Source: Mycolicibacterium goodii
Lineage (GTDB): Bacteria > Actinomycetota > Actinomycetes > Mycobacteriales > Mycobacteriaceae
Assembly: GCF_001187505.1 (NCBI RefSeq)
Contig: NZ_CP012150.1
Coordinates: forward strand, 372,001-436,000
Length of the DNA stretch: 64,000 nt
Direction: 5' to 3'
Shown here one piece after another: positions 20,161 through 26,840 of the stretch (positions are counted from its first letter, which is position 1; each line of letters opens with the position of its first letter). Position numbers and translations under genes: made by a program. Under the pieces are notes generated by a model, which saw only the letters and a program-made list of their open reading frames with translations, was not told where the DNA came from and made no database searches.

Positions 20161-20574
20161 ATGCAACCCAAGACCACTGTCGACATGCCGATCGGTGAAC
20201 TGATGAGCCAGCTGGCGGCACAGACCTCGCGGCTGGTCCGCGACGAGATGCGGTTGGCGCAAAAGGAATTCACCGAGTCGGCCAAACATGCCGGGATCGG
20301 CGCCGGATTGTTCAGCGCAGCGGGCCTGATGGCGGTGTTCGGTCTGGCGGGCGTGGTGACCGCGGCGATCGCGGCGCTCGCACTGGTGCTGCCGGTGTGG
20401 GCGGCGGCGTTGATCGTCGCGGTGATCCTGTTCGCGATCGCCGGAGTCGCGGCGCTGATCAGCAAGAAACAGATCGATCAGGCGTCGCCGACCCCGCAGA
20501 TGACGGTCGCCAACGTCAAACAGGACATCCACGAGGTTCAGGACGACGTGAGGACGGGTCGCCATGGCCGGTGA
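20161..20574 (+). CDS. Actinobacterial holin-like (phage_holin_3_6/DUF1469 type) membrane protein
   Basis: 137 residues. An N-terminal amphipathic helical part (GELMSQLAAQTSRLVRDEMRLAQKE) is followed by two transmembrane helices (FSAAGLMAVFGLAGVVTAAIAAL and VWAAALIVAVILFAIAGVAALI) and a polar tail. This is the architecture of the putative actinobacterial holin superfamily, which is chromosomal and not evidence of a prophage. ATG 20161 begins at the conserved domain. It overlaps the DUF3618 gene by 11 bp, a common partnership, and together they interrupt iniA-iniC on the opposite strand. Confidence 0.8.
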   Translation: MQPKTTVDMPIGELMSQLAAQTSRLVRDEMRLAQKEFTESAKHAGIGAGLFSAAGLMAVFGLAGVVTAAIAALALVLPVWAAALIVAVILFAIAGVAALISKKQIDQASPTPQMTVANVKQDIHEVQDDVRTGRHGR

Positions 20575-20932
20575 CACCCCTGAAAACGCTGACAACGCTG
20601 ACAACGCTGACAGGCCCACGAAACTTGGACCCGAACCGGGTCCGGACGCCGGTGTGGCCGAGATCCAGGCCGACATCGCCAAGACCCGTGACGAACTCGG
20701 CCAGACTGTGGAAGCCCTCGCGGCGAAAACCGATGTCCGGGCCCGTGCCCATGACAAGGCGGTCGAGACCAGGCAACGCATCGCCGACAAGGCCCACGCC
20801 GCACAGGCCGCCACCCACGACGCGCTCACCGACGAACGGGGCGCGGTGAAGCCGGCGATCCCGGTCGGCGCGGTGGTCGCGGTGCTCGCCATCGTGGCCG
20901 CTGTGGTGCTGCTGCGGCGTCGACGCCGCTGA
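20564..20932 (+). CDS. DUF3618 domain membrane protein
   Basis: 122 residues. The DUF3618 core is visible (EIQADIAKTRDELGQTVEALAAK), followed by an Ala/His-rich helix and one C-terminal transmembrane helix (IPVGAVVAVLAIVAAVVLL) with a poly-Arg end. The N-terminus has a short tandem NAD repeat encoded by GACAACGCT units (20588-20612). DUF3618 proteins typically follow the holin-like gene and probably act with it at the membrane. It ends 2 bp from the convergent iniA. Confidence 0.8.
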   Translation: MAGDTPENADNADNADRPTKLGPEPGPDAGVAEIQADIAKTRDELGQTVEALAAKTDVRARAHDKAVETRQRIADKAHAAQAATHDALTDERGAVKPAIPVGAVVAVLAIVAAVVLLRRRRR

Positions 20933-20934
20933 AC

Positions 20935-22785
20935 TCAGGCCGGGCTGGGAGCCGGGTCCTGGGCGAGTTTGGTCGCGTGCTCGACGACCTGTTTGAGGAT
21001 GTTCTGCTGCCGCTGCAGTTCCCGGACGCGGGTATTGCGTTCGGTTTCCTCGATTTTCGCGGCCGCGATCGCGGCCTGTAACGATTCGTTGAGCGACCGG
21101 GTGGTCTGGTTGGCGATCTCGCGGTAGTGATCGCGCAGTTGCCGTTGGATGCCCTTGAGCCGGTCGCGGGATTCCTTGCCGACGACGAAAGCCACGTCGT
21201 CGACGAATTTGCGCACATTGGCCTTGGCCTCGTTGCGCACCCGCATCATGCGGTTCTCCATGTCCTCCTTGTAGGCCTTGCGCCCCAACACGAATCCCGC
21301 GCCGAGCGACAACGGGTTGAACATGCCAAGACCGGCGAACGAGGTCAGCATGCCGAACATCAGCACACCGCCGTAGGACCCCCGCATGCCGGTGACCACC
21401 TTGTGGCCGATCTTGATCGGCTTGGCCTCCAGGCGGGCCAGGGAGTTCAGCTCGCCGAAGCCCGCACCCATGTCGCGCGCGTCGATCTGGGGCATCTGCA
21501 CCGCATCCAGACCCGCCTCGGTGAACGTGCGCGCCACCTCGGCGGCCAGTGCCTCGGCGCGTTGGTAGGCCCACACGAAGTTGTCACCGACGGCGGTGGC
21601 GACCGCGTCCTCCAGTTCGGCGCCGATCTCGGCCCAGTGCAATGTGGGATCGCAACTGTCGATGACCTTTTCGGTGTGCGCGGTGATGCTGCGGAACCGG
21701 TGCCGCAGATCGTGGTCGACGTCGGCGGTGAGATCGGCGATGCCGTCGCCGAGCACCTGCTGCCACAACGCGGTCTGCTGCAACGCGTCCTGAGCCTCCT
21801 GCTTGCGCCGCTCCAATTCGGCGGTCAGGCGTTCCCGCTCCCCCGGATCGTTGAACGACGACAGCTCCGATTCCACCGAGAGCATCAGATGCTCTGCCGC
21901 CGAACGGATTTCGGACACGATCTGATCGCGGATGCGGTCATTCTCGCGGGACAGCACACGCTCGGAGAGGAACTTCACGATCGCCGGGAAGTTCGATTCC
22001 TCGTTGAGCTCCTTGTCGTTGAGCCCGATGGCGTGGCTGCGCAGCACCGACGACGCCGGGATCACCGGGACGTTCACCCCGGCTCGTTGCAGGTGCGCGA
22101 TGTTGGCGTCGACGATCTGGCGCCAGTGCGGATACAGGTCCGTCTTGGTCGCGACGATCGCTGCCACCGGACAGATCTCGAGGGCCTGCCGGATGAACTT
22201 CATCTCCGGCTCGGTGAATTCCTGGCTGGTGTCGCTGATCATCAGCATGGCGTCGGCGTCGGGCAGCAGACCCAGTGTGGCCGACAGGTGAGGTTGTCCG
22301 TGACCTCCGACGCCGGGGGTGTCGACGAACGCCAAGCCGCCCTTGAGCAGGGGGCTCGGTGCGGTGACCTCGACGCGCAGCACCTGTCGCCCGCCGGCCT
22401 GGGGCGCGCGCCGCAGATCGTTGGTGACCTCCGATGGCGGGATCTCGATCAGTTCCGGTTCGGCGCCGTCGGGGCGGGCCACCACGAGCCGGGCCGAGGC
22501 CTGTTCGCCGTAACACACCACGGTCGCGAGCACCGTGCTCTCGTCATCGCCGACCCGTGCCACCGGGATGTTGAGCAGCGAGTTGAGCAGGTGGCTCTTG
22601 CCCTGCTTGAGCTGCCCGGCGATGACCACGCGGATCTGCGGGTCACTGATCCTTTCCTTCGCGGCACGCAGCCGTTGCACCAGGTCACCGCGATCCTTGG
22701 CGGCGGCGATGGTGCTGAGGTGGTCGATGAGCTCGACGATCACCTTCACCGGTCTTACCTTGCCCGGATCACTGGGCTGCGTCAT
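20935..22785 (-). CDS. iniA: Isoniazid-inducible dynamin-like GTPase IniA
   Basis: 616 residues. GTPase motifs: P-loop GQLKQGKS (57-64), VDTPGVGGHG (G3), ATKTDLYP (G4). A helical neck/trunk follows and a hydrophobic hairpin (GGVLMFGMLTSFAGLGMF, then LGAGFVLGRKAYKED) that would insert in the membrane. IniA of mycobacteria is a bacterial dynamin-like protein shown to cause membrane fission, and it contributes to isoniazid tolerance. GGAGGG precedes ATG 22785. It lies 87 bp after iniB, with a large hairpin in between (22823-22866), and likely shares the iniB promoter. Confidence 0.95.
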   Translation of the reverse strand: MTQPSDPGKVRPVKVIVELIDHLSTIAAAKDRGDLVQRLRAAKERISDPQIRVVIAGQLKQGKSHLLNSLLNIPVARVGDDESTVLATVVCYGEQASARLVVARPDGAEPELIEIPPSEVTNDLRRAPQAGGRQVLRVEVTAPSPLLKGGLAFVDTPGVGGHGQPHLSATLGLLPDADAMLMISDTSQEFTEPEMKFIRQALEICPVAAIVATKTDLYPHWRQIVDANIAHLQRAGVNVPVIPASSVLRSHAIGLNDKELNEESNFPAIVKFLSERVLSRENDRIRDQIVSEIRSAAEHLMLSVESELSSFNDPGERERLTAELERRKQEAQDALQQTALWQQVLGDGIADLTADVDHDLRHRFRSITAHTEKVIDSCDPTLHWAEIGAELEDAVATAVGDNFVWAYQRAEALAAEVARTFTEAGLDAVQMPQIDARDMGAGFGELNSLARLEAKPIKIGHKVVTGMRGSYGGVLMFGMLTSFAGLGMFNPLSLGAGFVLGRKAYKEDMENRMMRVRNEAKANVRKFVDDVAFVVGKESRDRLKGIQRQLRDHYREIANQTTRSLNESLQAAIAAAKIEETERNTRVRELQRQQNILKQVVEHATKLAQDPAPSPA

Positions 22786-22822
22786 GGAAGTTCCCTCCTG
22801 CAGATCTCAACGGTAGGCATAC

Positions 22823-22866
22823 GCACCGAGCGGGGACCACCCAGTTGGGATGGTCCCCGCCGGTGC
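22823..22866 (-). terminator. Strong hairpin between iniB and iniA (possible attenuator)
   Basis: GCACCG / GCGGGGACCA / CCC pair with GGG / TGGTCCCCGC / CGGTGC around an AGTT loop, with single unpaired A residues. This gives ~19 GC-rich pairs. No U-run follows on the iniA strand, so it is more likely a partial terminator or an mRNA-stability element that lowers iniA relative to iniB. Confidence 0.6.
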
Positions 22867-22872
22867 GATCAC

Positions 22873-23964
22873 TCAGAACGCGTCGAGGTCGAGGCTCGGC
22901 GCGGCGACACCGGTGTCGATGTCGGTGCTGCCGTAGCTGTTGCCCGATGCCAGCGCGGTGTCGGTCTCGTTGCCGGAACCGAGCGCGGTCTCGTTGCCCG
23001 ACGCGATCGCGGTCTGGTTGCCCGAACCGATGCTCGACTCGTAGGTCGACGAGTTGTCCGTGTAGCTGGTGTGGGTGTCGTTCTGCACCGAGGTGTTCAC
23101 CGAGTTGTCCACGGTGTTGTCCTGGGTGTTGTCACTGCCGTAGTCGCCGTCGATCGAGGTCTGGTCGCCGCCGACGTACTGCGAGCTGGTGTCGGTCAGG
23201 ATGATCGACCCGCCGTTGCCCCCGTCGCCGCCGGACGCGCCGCCGCTGCCGATGCCGATCAGGCTGTCGCCGCCGCTGGCACCGCCGCCGTGGCCGCCGC
23301 TCATGTCGACGTCGCTGATGACCGGTCCGTCGTTGCCGGAGATCAGGTCACCGCCCGCGGTCTGCGACTTGTCCTCGATCTCGTTGTCCTCGCCCACCGC
23401 GACGTTGGACCCGGCGCCGGCGAGGATGTCGCCGTTGTTGGTGGTGTTGCCGTCCCCCAGGACCGCGCCGTCACCGCTGACGATGTCGCCGCCGTTGTCC
23501 CCGTCGACCACCACGCCGCCGTTGGCGGCGGTGTTCGTGGTCTTGTCGCCGAGGGTGATGTCGCCGAAGCCCAGGTTGAACGCGCCCTGCTGGGCGTTGG
23601 CACCCGCGTCCTGGTTGGGGCTCATGATCGGGGTGTTGTTGTGGCTGGCCAGGTCGGTGTCGTTGTGGCTGGCCACTTCCGGGGCGAACTGGGTCTGCGG
23701 CGAGAACGGCGAGGCGATCGGCGCCGCGAACTGAGCGGGGATGTTGTGGTGGTCGGCGACCGCCCGCTGCAGGCCCACCACCGGGTTGCCACCGCCGAGC
23801 AGCACACCGGCAGGCGCCGCGGTGGCCGCGACCGCGTGCAGCTGGGCCGCCGTGACGTTGGGCAGGCCCGCGTCGCGCAGGCTGCCGTCCGGGTCGGCGA
23901 TGAACGCCGCGGCCGAGGCGGGGCTGCGGAACAGGTCGAGGATGAAGTCGATCAGAGTGGTCAT
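22873..23964 (-). CDS. iniB: Isoniazid-inducible protein IniB (Gly/Asn/Asp-rich)
   Basis: 363 residues. A ~60-residue conserved N-terminal domain (TLIDFILDLFRSPASAAAF, DAGLPNVTAAQL) is followed by ~290 residues of low complexity rich in Gly, Asn, Asp, Ser and Thr (for example SGNETALGSGNET), resembling wall-associated glycine-rich proteins. It is the first gene of the ini operon, which is induced by inhibitors of the cell wall. Its function is not settled; an association with the envelope is inferred. The promoter region upstream holds three TAGGG repeats. A second protein with the same N-terminal domain is coded at 24236-24784. Confidence 0.93.
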   Translation of the reverse strand: MTTLIDFILDLFRSPASAAAFIADPDGSLRDAGLPNVTAAQLHAVAATAAPAGVLLGGGNPVVGLQRAVADHHNIPAQFAAPIASPFSPQTQFAPEVASHNDTDLASHNNTPIMSPNQDAGANAQQGAFNLGFGDITLGDKTTNTAANGGVVVDGDNGGDIVSGDGAVLGDGNTTNNGDILAGAGSNVAVGEDNEIEDKSQTAGGDLISGNDGPVISDVDMSGGHGGGASGGDSLIGIGSGGASGGDGGNGGSIILTDTSSQYVGGDQTSIDGDYGSDNTQDNTVDNSVNTSVQNDTHTSYTDNSSTYESSIGSGNQTAIASGNETALGSGNETDTALASGNSYGSTDIDTGVAAPSLDLDAF

Positions 23965-24133
23965 TGCTCCAACCTTTCAGGTGTTTCTGGGAGGTCCTCG
24001 TGAGGTTCTTGTGAGGTTTCCCGCCGGGCTCTCCGGCGATCTGGACACCACGTTATGGGCCCGCGCAGACGCCGAAAACGGGGCGCGATCCCCTCGTGCA
24101 CGAGGCCCACCCCGGGGTACGTCCGGCGCACCC

Positions 24134-24160
24134 ATTAGGGGATTAGGGGGACACTAGGGA
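24134..24160. promoter_or_regulatory. Triple TAGGG repeat upstream of iniB (candidate IniR site)
   Basis: Three direct copies, ATTAGGGGA (24134-24142), TTAGGGGGA (24143-24151) and ACTAGGGA (24153-24160), lie 170-196 bp before the iniB start. The same motif occurs three times at 24912-24952. CATAAC at 24052-24057 (minus strand) is a candidate iniB -10 element. Binding by the LuxR-type activator IniR is inferred from placement. Confidence 0.55.
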
Positions 24161-24187
24161 GTGTCGTCAGCAAATCGCCCAAAACAG

Positions 24188-24222
24188 AAAAGACGCATGA
24201 CCAGGCAGGTCATGCGTCTTTT
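24188..24222 (-). terminator. Intrinsic terminator after the Rv0340-like gene
   Basis: A perfect 15-bp inverted repeat (AAAAGACGCATGACC at 24188-24202 and its complement at 24208-24222) with a 5-nt loop. On the minus strand the stem ends in a T-rich stretch. It sits 14 bp after the stop at 24236 and separates that gene from the iniB promoter, so the two minus-strand IniB-type genes are independent units. Confidence 0.85.
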
Positions 24223-24235
24223 CAGTGAAATTGGA

Positions 24236-24784
24236 TCAGTCGAAGATGTCGAGCCCGGAGGCATCGTCCCCATAGTTTCCGGGATCCCCCGTATCGGAAT
24301 GCTCGGGGATGACGGGCTGCCCCCAATCGGTACCGAACACCGGGTCGTCGACCGGCGCCGGATCGGTGATCGGAGCGTCGACCGGAGCCGGTCCAGGACC
24401 CGATGCGAGGTCGTCCACCCCGAAAACGCCGGGGACGTCGGCCCCGGCCGGGCCGGGATCGTCCGGCACGCGGATCACCGACTCGTTCGTGTCGCCGCCG
24501 GTGTCGAACGGCATATGGTCGCCGAACGCGTCGAACGCCGCGGTGGCCGCGCCGGAGGCCCATACGTTGCCCGCCGGTTCGGCGCCGACGGCGTCGAGAC
24601 TTCCTGCGGTCGCGCCCATCGACAGGGATTCCGACACCACGGGAATCAGATTGTCGACATCGGCGCTGGTCACGTCGGGCAGATCGGCGTCGGCGATCGC
24701 CTGCGCCGGATCGGCCGCGTACCGGGCCGCGGCCTCGGGGTCACGCACCAGCGACATGACGAAGTCGAGCAGCGTATTGGCCAT
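24236..24784 (-). CDS. IniB N-terminal domain protein (Rv0340-like)
   Basis: 182 residues. The first ~60 residues are clearly related to IniB (TLLDFVMSLVRDPEAAARYA, DADLPDVTSADVDNLIPVV against the iniB protein). The rest is acidic, Pro/Asp/Gly-rich and of low complexity. ATG 24784 is preceded by GAGAGG and begins at the conserved domain. M. tuberculosis has an equivalent gene, Rv0340, directly before iniB. Function unknown; its terminator and its own TAGGGGA triplet suggest independent but parallel regulation with iniB. Confidence 0.85.
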   Translation of the reverse strand: MANTLLDFVMSLVRDPEAAARYAADPAQAIADADLPDVTSADVDNLIPVVSESLSMGATAGSLDAVGAEPAGNVWASGAATAAFDAFGDHMPFDTGGDTNESVIRVPDDPGPAGADVPGVFGVDDLASGPGPAPVDAPITDPAPVDDPVFGTDWGQPVIPEHSDTGDPGNYGDDASGLDIFD

Positions 24785-24911
24785 GACACCTCTCTTCGCT
24801 GGTCGGTTCCGGTTGGCCCGATGTCCGCGCCGGTCTGTTGGTATTGCTGACGATGCTATGCAGCAGAATCTCGGCGGGAATCGGTGCCGACCCCACCTCC
24901 CGATGACGGGC

Positions 24912-24952
24912 ATTAGGGGACGCGCCGTTAGGGGATCGACGCCACTAGGGGA
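24912..24952. promoter_or_regulatory. Triple TAGGGGA repeat in divergent ini promoter
   Basis: Three direct copies: ATTAGGGGA (24912-24920), GTTAGGGGA (24927-24935) and ACTAGGGGA (24944-24952), spaced 15 and 17 bp apart. They lie between the Rv0340-like gene (minus) and the Hsp70-like/iniR genes (plus). TAAGGT at 24983-24988 is a candidate -10 for the plus side. The arrangement could control both directions. Confidence 0.6.
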
Positions 24953-25023
24953 TCAATCGCGGGTGTCCCGGGTCCGAACCGCTAAGGTGAGCAACGGCCC
25001 AGACAACACAGGAGTGACGCCTG

Positions 25024-26826
25024 ATGACCGACTCACTGGGGTTGTCGATCGGGATAACCAATCTGGTGGCAGCCCGCGAAGGCCGTGCACCGGTGGTCCG
25101 CCGATCGATCCTCAACCTGTACCGCGACCGTGCCCCGGAGGTCGGCGAACTCGACGGTGACGGCCTTGCCGTGACCGGCTTCGTCGAGCGCACCGGGGAC
25201 CCGGTGCCGATCGTGGCCGCCGACGGCTCGCAGCATCGGGGCGAGTCGGCGCTTGCCGAGGCGCTCGACGCGATGGCCCGCACCGTCGGTGGCGGCACCC
25301 CGGTCGCGATCGCGACGCCGGCCTACTGGGGTCCCGCGGCGTTGGGTGCACTGCGCGGGGCGCTGCGGATCAAACCCGCGTTCGCCCCCGACGGTATTCC
25401 CGCCGCACTGGTTCCCGATTCCATGGCGGCCCTGGCCGCCCTGCGCGCCGATTCCGGTCTGCCCGGCGACGGGGTCGTGGTGTTGTGCGATTTCGGCGGC
25501 AGCGGCACGAGCGTGACACTTGCCGACGCCGCCGCTGACTACGCTGCCCTGGGCCAGACGCTGCGCCACCCCGAGTTCTCGGGTGACCAGATCGACCAGG
25601 CCCTGCTCGACCACGTCCTCACCGGTATCGCCGCGGCCCAGGACACCGATCCGGCGGGCACCGCCGCAGTCGGTTCGTTGGCCAGGTTGCGCAGCGACTG
25701 CCGAAATGCCAAGGAGGCGTTGTCCGCTGACACCGTCACGGCGATCCCGGTGGAACTGCCCGGCGTCAACTCCGATGTGCGGATCACCCGCCCCGAACTC
25801 GAGCAGCTGATATCGGGGCCACTCGACGGACTCCTCAATGCGGTCGAGGACACGTTGCAGCGCAACAACATCGCACTGTCCAGCGTGACGGCCGTCGCGA
25901 CGGTCGGCGGTGGGGCAGCGATTCCCTTTGTGACACAACGCCTTTCCGAGCGACTGCGGGCGCCCGTGGTGACCTCGCCGCAGCCGCAGCTGGTCGCGGC
26001 GACCGGGGCGGCACTGGTCGCCGAGCGCGCCGTCGACGCAGGCGCACCGACCGGCCTGGCTCCCGAGGTGGCCGCCGCGGACGCGCCGACCGGGCTGGGA
26101 CCCGCCGCCGCGATGGGCGCGGCAGGCGCCGCGGCAGCCAACGGCCCGGAATCCTCGACGTTCCGTGCGCTGGCCTGGTCCGAGGACGACGCGCCGCCCA
26201 ACGAACCGGTGCCCTATGCCGGGCCCGATTACGGCTACGAGTCCCCGACCGGGGCGACGGCCGCCCGCCCTCCGGTGGAGTTCAGCCACGAGGAGGAGAT
26301 GTACGACGCCGGGCCGGCCCCGCTGGCCTGGTACAAGCGGCCGCCGATCCTGTTCGGCGCGGCCGCGGCCGCGGCCCTGTTGGCGGCGGGCGGTCTTGCC
26401 GTCACGCTCACCAGCACGTCAAGCGACTCGACGCCGGTCACCGAGACCAGCACCACCTACTCGATGGGTCCGTCACCGCAGGGCCCCCCGCCCGAGCCGG
26501 TCACCACCGTGACGGTCGGCCCGGACGGGTTGCAGACCACCACGGTGGTGGTGCCGCCGCCACCGCCGCCGGAGTCCACGACGACGACGCAGCCGACGTC
26601 GACCACGAGTCCGACGACCACCACGACCACGACCACCACGACAACGACCGCCACGACAACGACCACCACCACGACCACTCCGACGACGACGCGGACCACC
26701 ACCACGGCGCCGACGACCACCACCCCGCCGACGACGACGCAACCACCGACGACGACCCAGCCGCCGGTCACGACAACGGTCGAAATTCCGGATGTGCCTG
26801 ACGTTCCCGACGACGGCGGCGCCTGA
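25024..26826 (+). CDS. Membrane-anchored Hsp70-like protein with poly-Thr tail
   Basis: 600 residues, paralogous to the protein at 16570-18435. Residues ~1-340 have the Hsp70/actin fold (GLSIGITNLVAAREG, VLCDFGGSGTSVTLADA, VGGGAAIPFVTQRLSERL). Ser replaces the DnaK Asp in loop 1, suggesting non-standard ATP use. A transmembrane helix follows (ILFGAAAAAALLAAGGLAVTL, ~residue 440), then a Pro/Thr tail with long Thr runs, expected outside and possibly O-glycosylated. The peptide-binding domain is missing. It ends 14 bp before iniR, so it is probably co-transcribed with the activator and may feed it a signal; that link is inferred. Confidence 0.82.
   Translation: MTDSLGLSIGITNLVAAREGRAPVVRRSILNLYRDRAPEVGELDGDGLAVTGFVERTGDPVPIVAADGSQHRGESALAEALDAMARTVGGGTPVAIATPAYWGPAALGALRGALRIKPAFAPDGIPAALVPDSMAALAALRADSGLPGDGVVVLCDFGGSGTSVTLADAAADYAALGQTLRHPEFSGDQIDQALLDHVLTGIAAAQDTDPAGTAAVGSLARLRSDCRNAKEALSADTVTAIPVELPGVNSDVRITRPELEQLISGPLDGLLNAVEDTLQRNNIALSSVTAVATVGGGAAIPFVTQRLSERLRAPVVTSPQPQLVAATGAALVAERAVDAGAPTGLAPEVAAADAPTGLGPAAAMGAAGAAAANGPESSTFRALAWSEDDAPPNEPVPYAGPDYGYESPTGATAARPPVEFSHEEEMYDAGPAPLAWYKRPPILFGAAAAAALLAAGGLAVTLTSTSSDSTPVTETSTTYSMGPSPQGPPPEPVTTVTVGPDGLQTTTVVVPPPPPPESTTTTQPTSTTSPTTTTTTTTTTTTATTTTTTTTTPTTTRTTTTAPTTTTPPTTTQPPTTTQPPVTTTVEIPDVPDVPDDGGA
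26579..26774 (+). repeat. ACN trinucleotide low-complexity tract (poly-Thr coding)
   Basis: Nearly uninterrupted ACC/ACG/ACA codons encode runs of up to 12 Thr broken by Pro, Ala, Ser, Arg and Gln. Mixed synonymous codons argue that selection keeps the Thr composition, not merely DNA slippage. Confidence 0.8.
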
Positions 26827-26840
26827 CCGGGCGGATCGTC

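Noticed and set aside
20161..20932. Holin-like gene as sign of a prophage
   Set aside because: The actinobacterial holin-like/DUF3618 pair is a common chromosomal arrangement, and no other phage genes are near.
21127..24003. A 958-codon plus-strand open frame across iniA and iniB
   Set aside because: It is antisense to well recognised genes, shows no domain motifs, and its composition follows third-position GC bias.
26473..26746. Arg/Gly- and Trp/Ser-rich frames antisense to the Thr tract
   Set aside because: They simply reflect the complement of ACN repeats in other frames.
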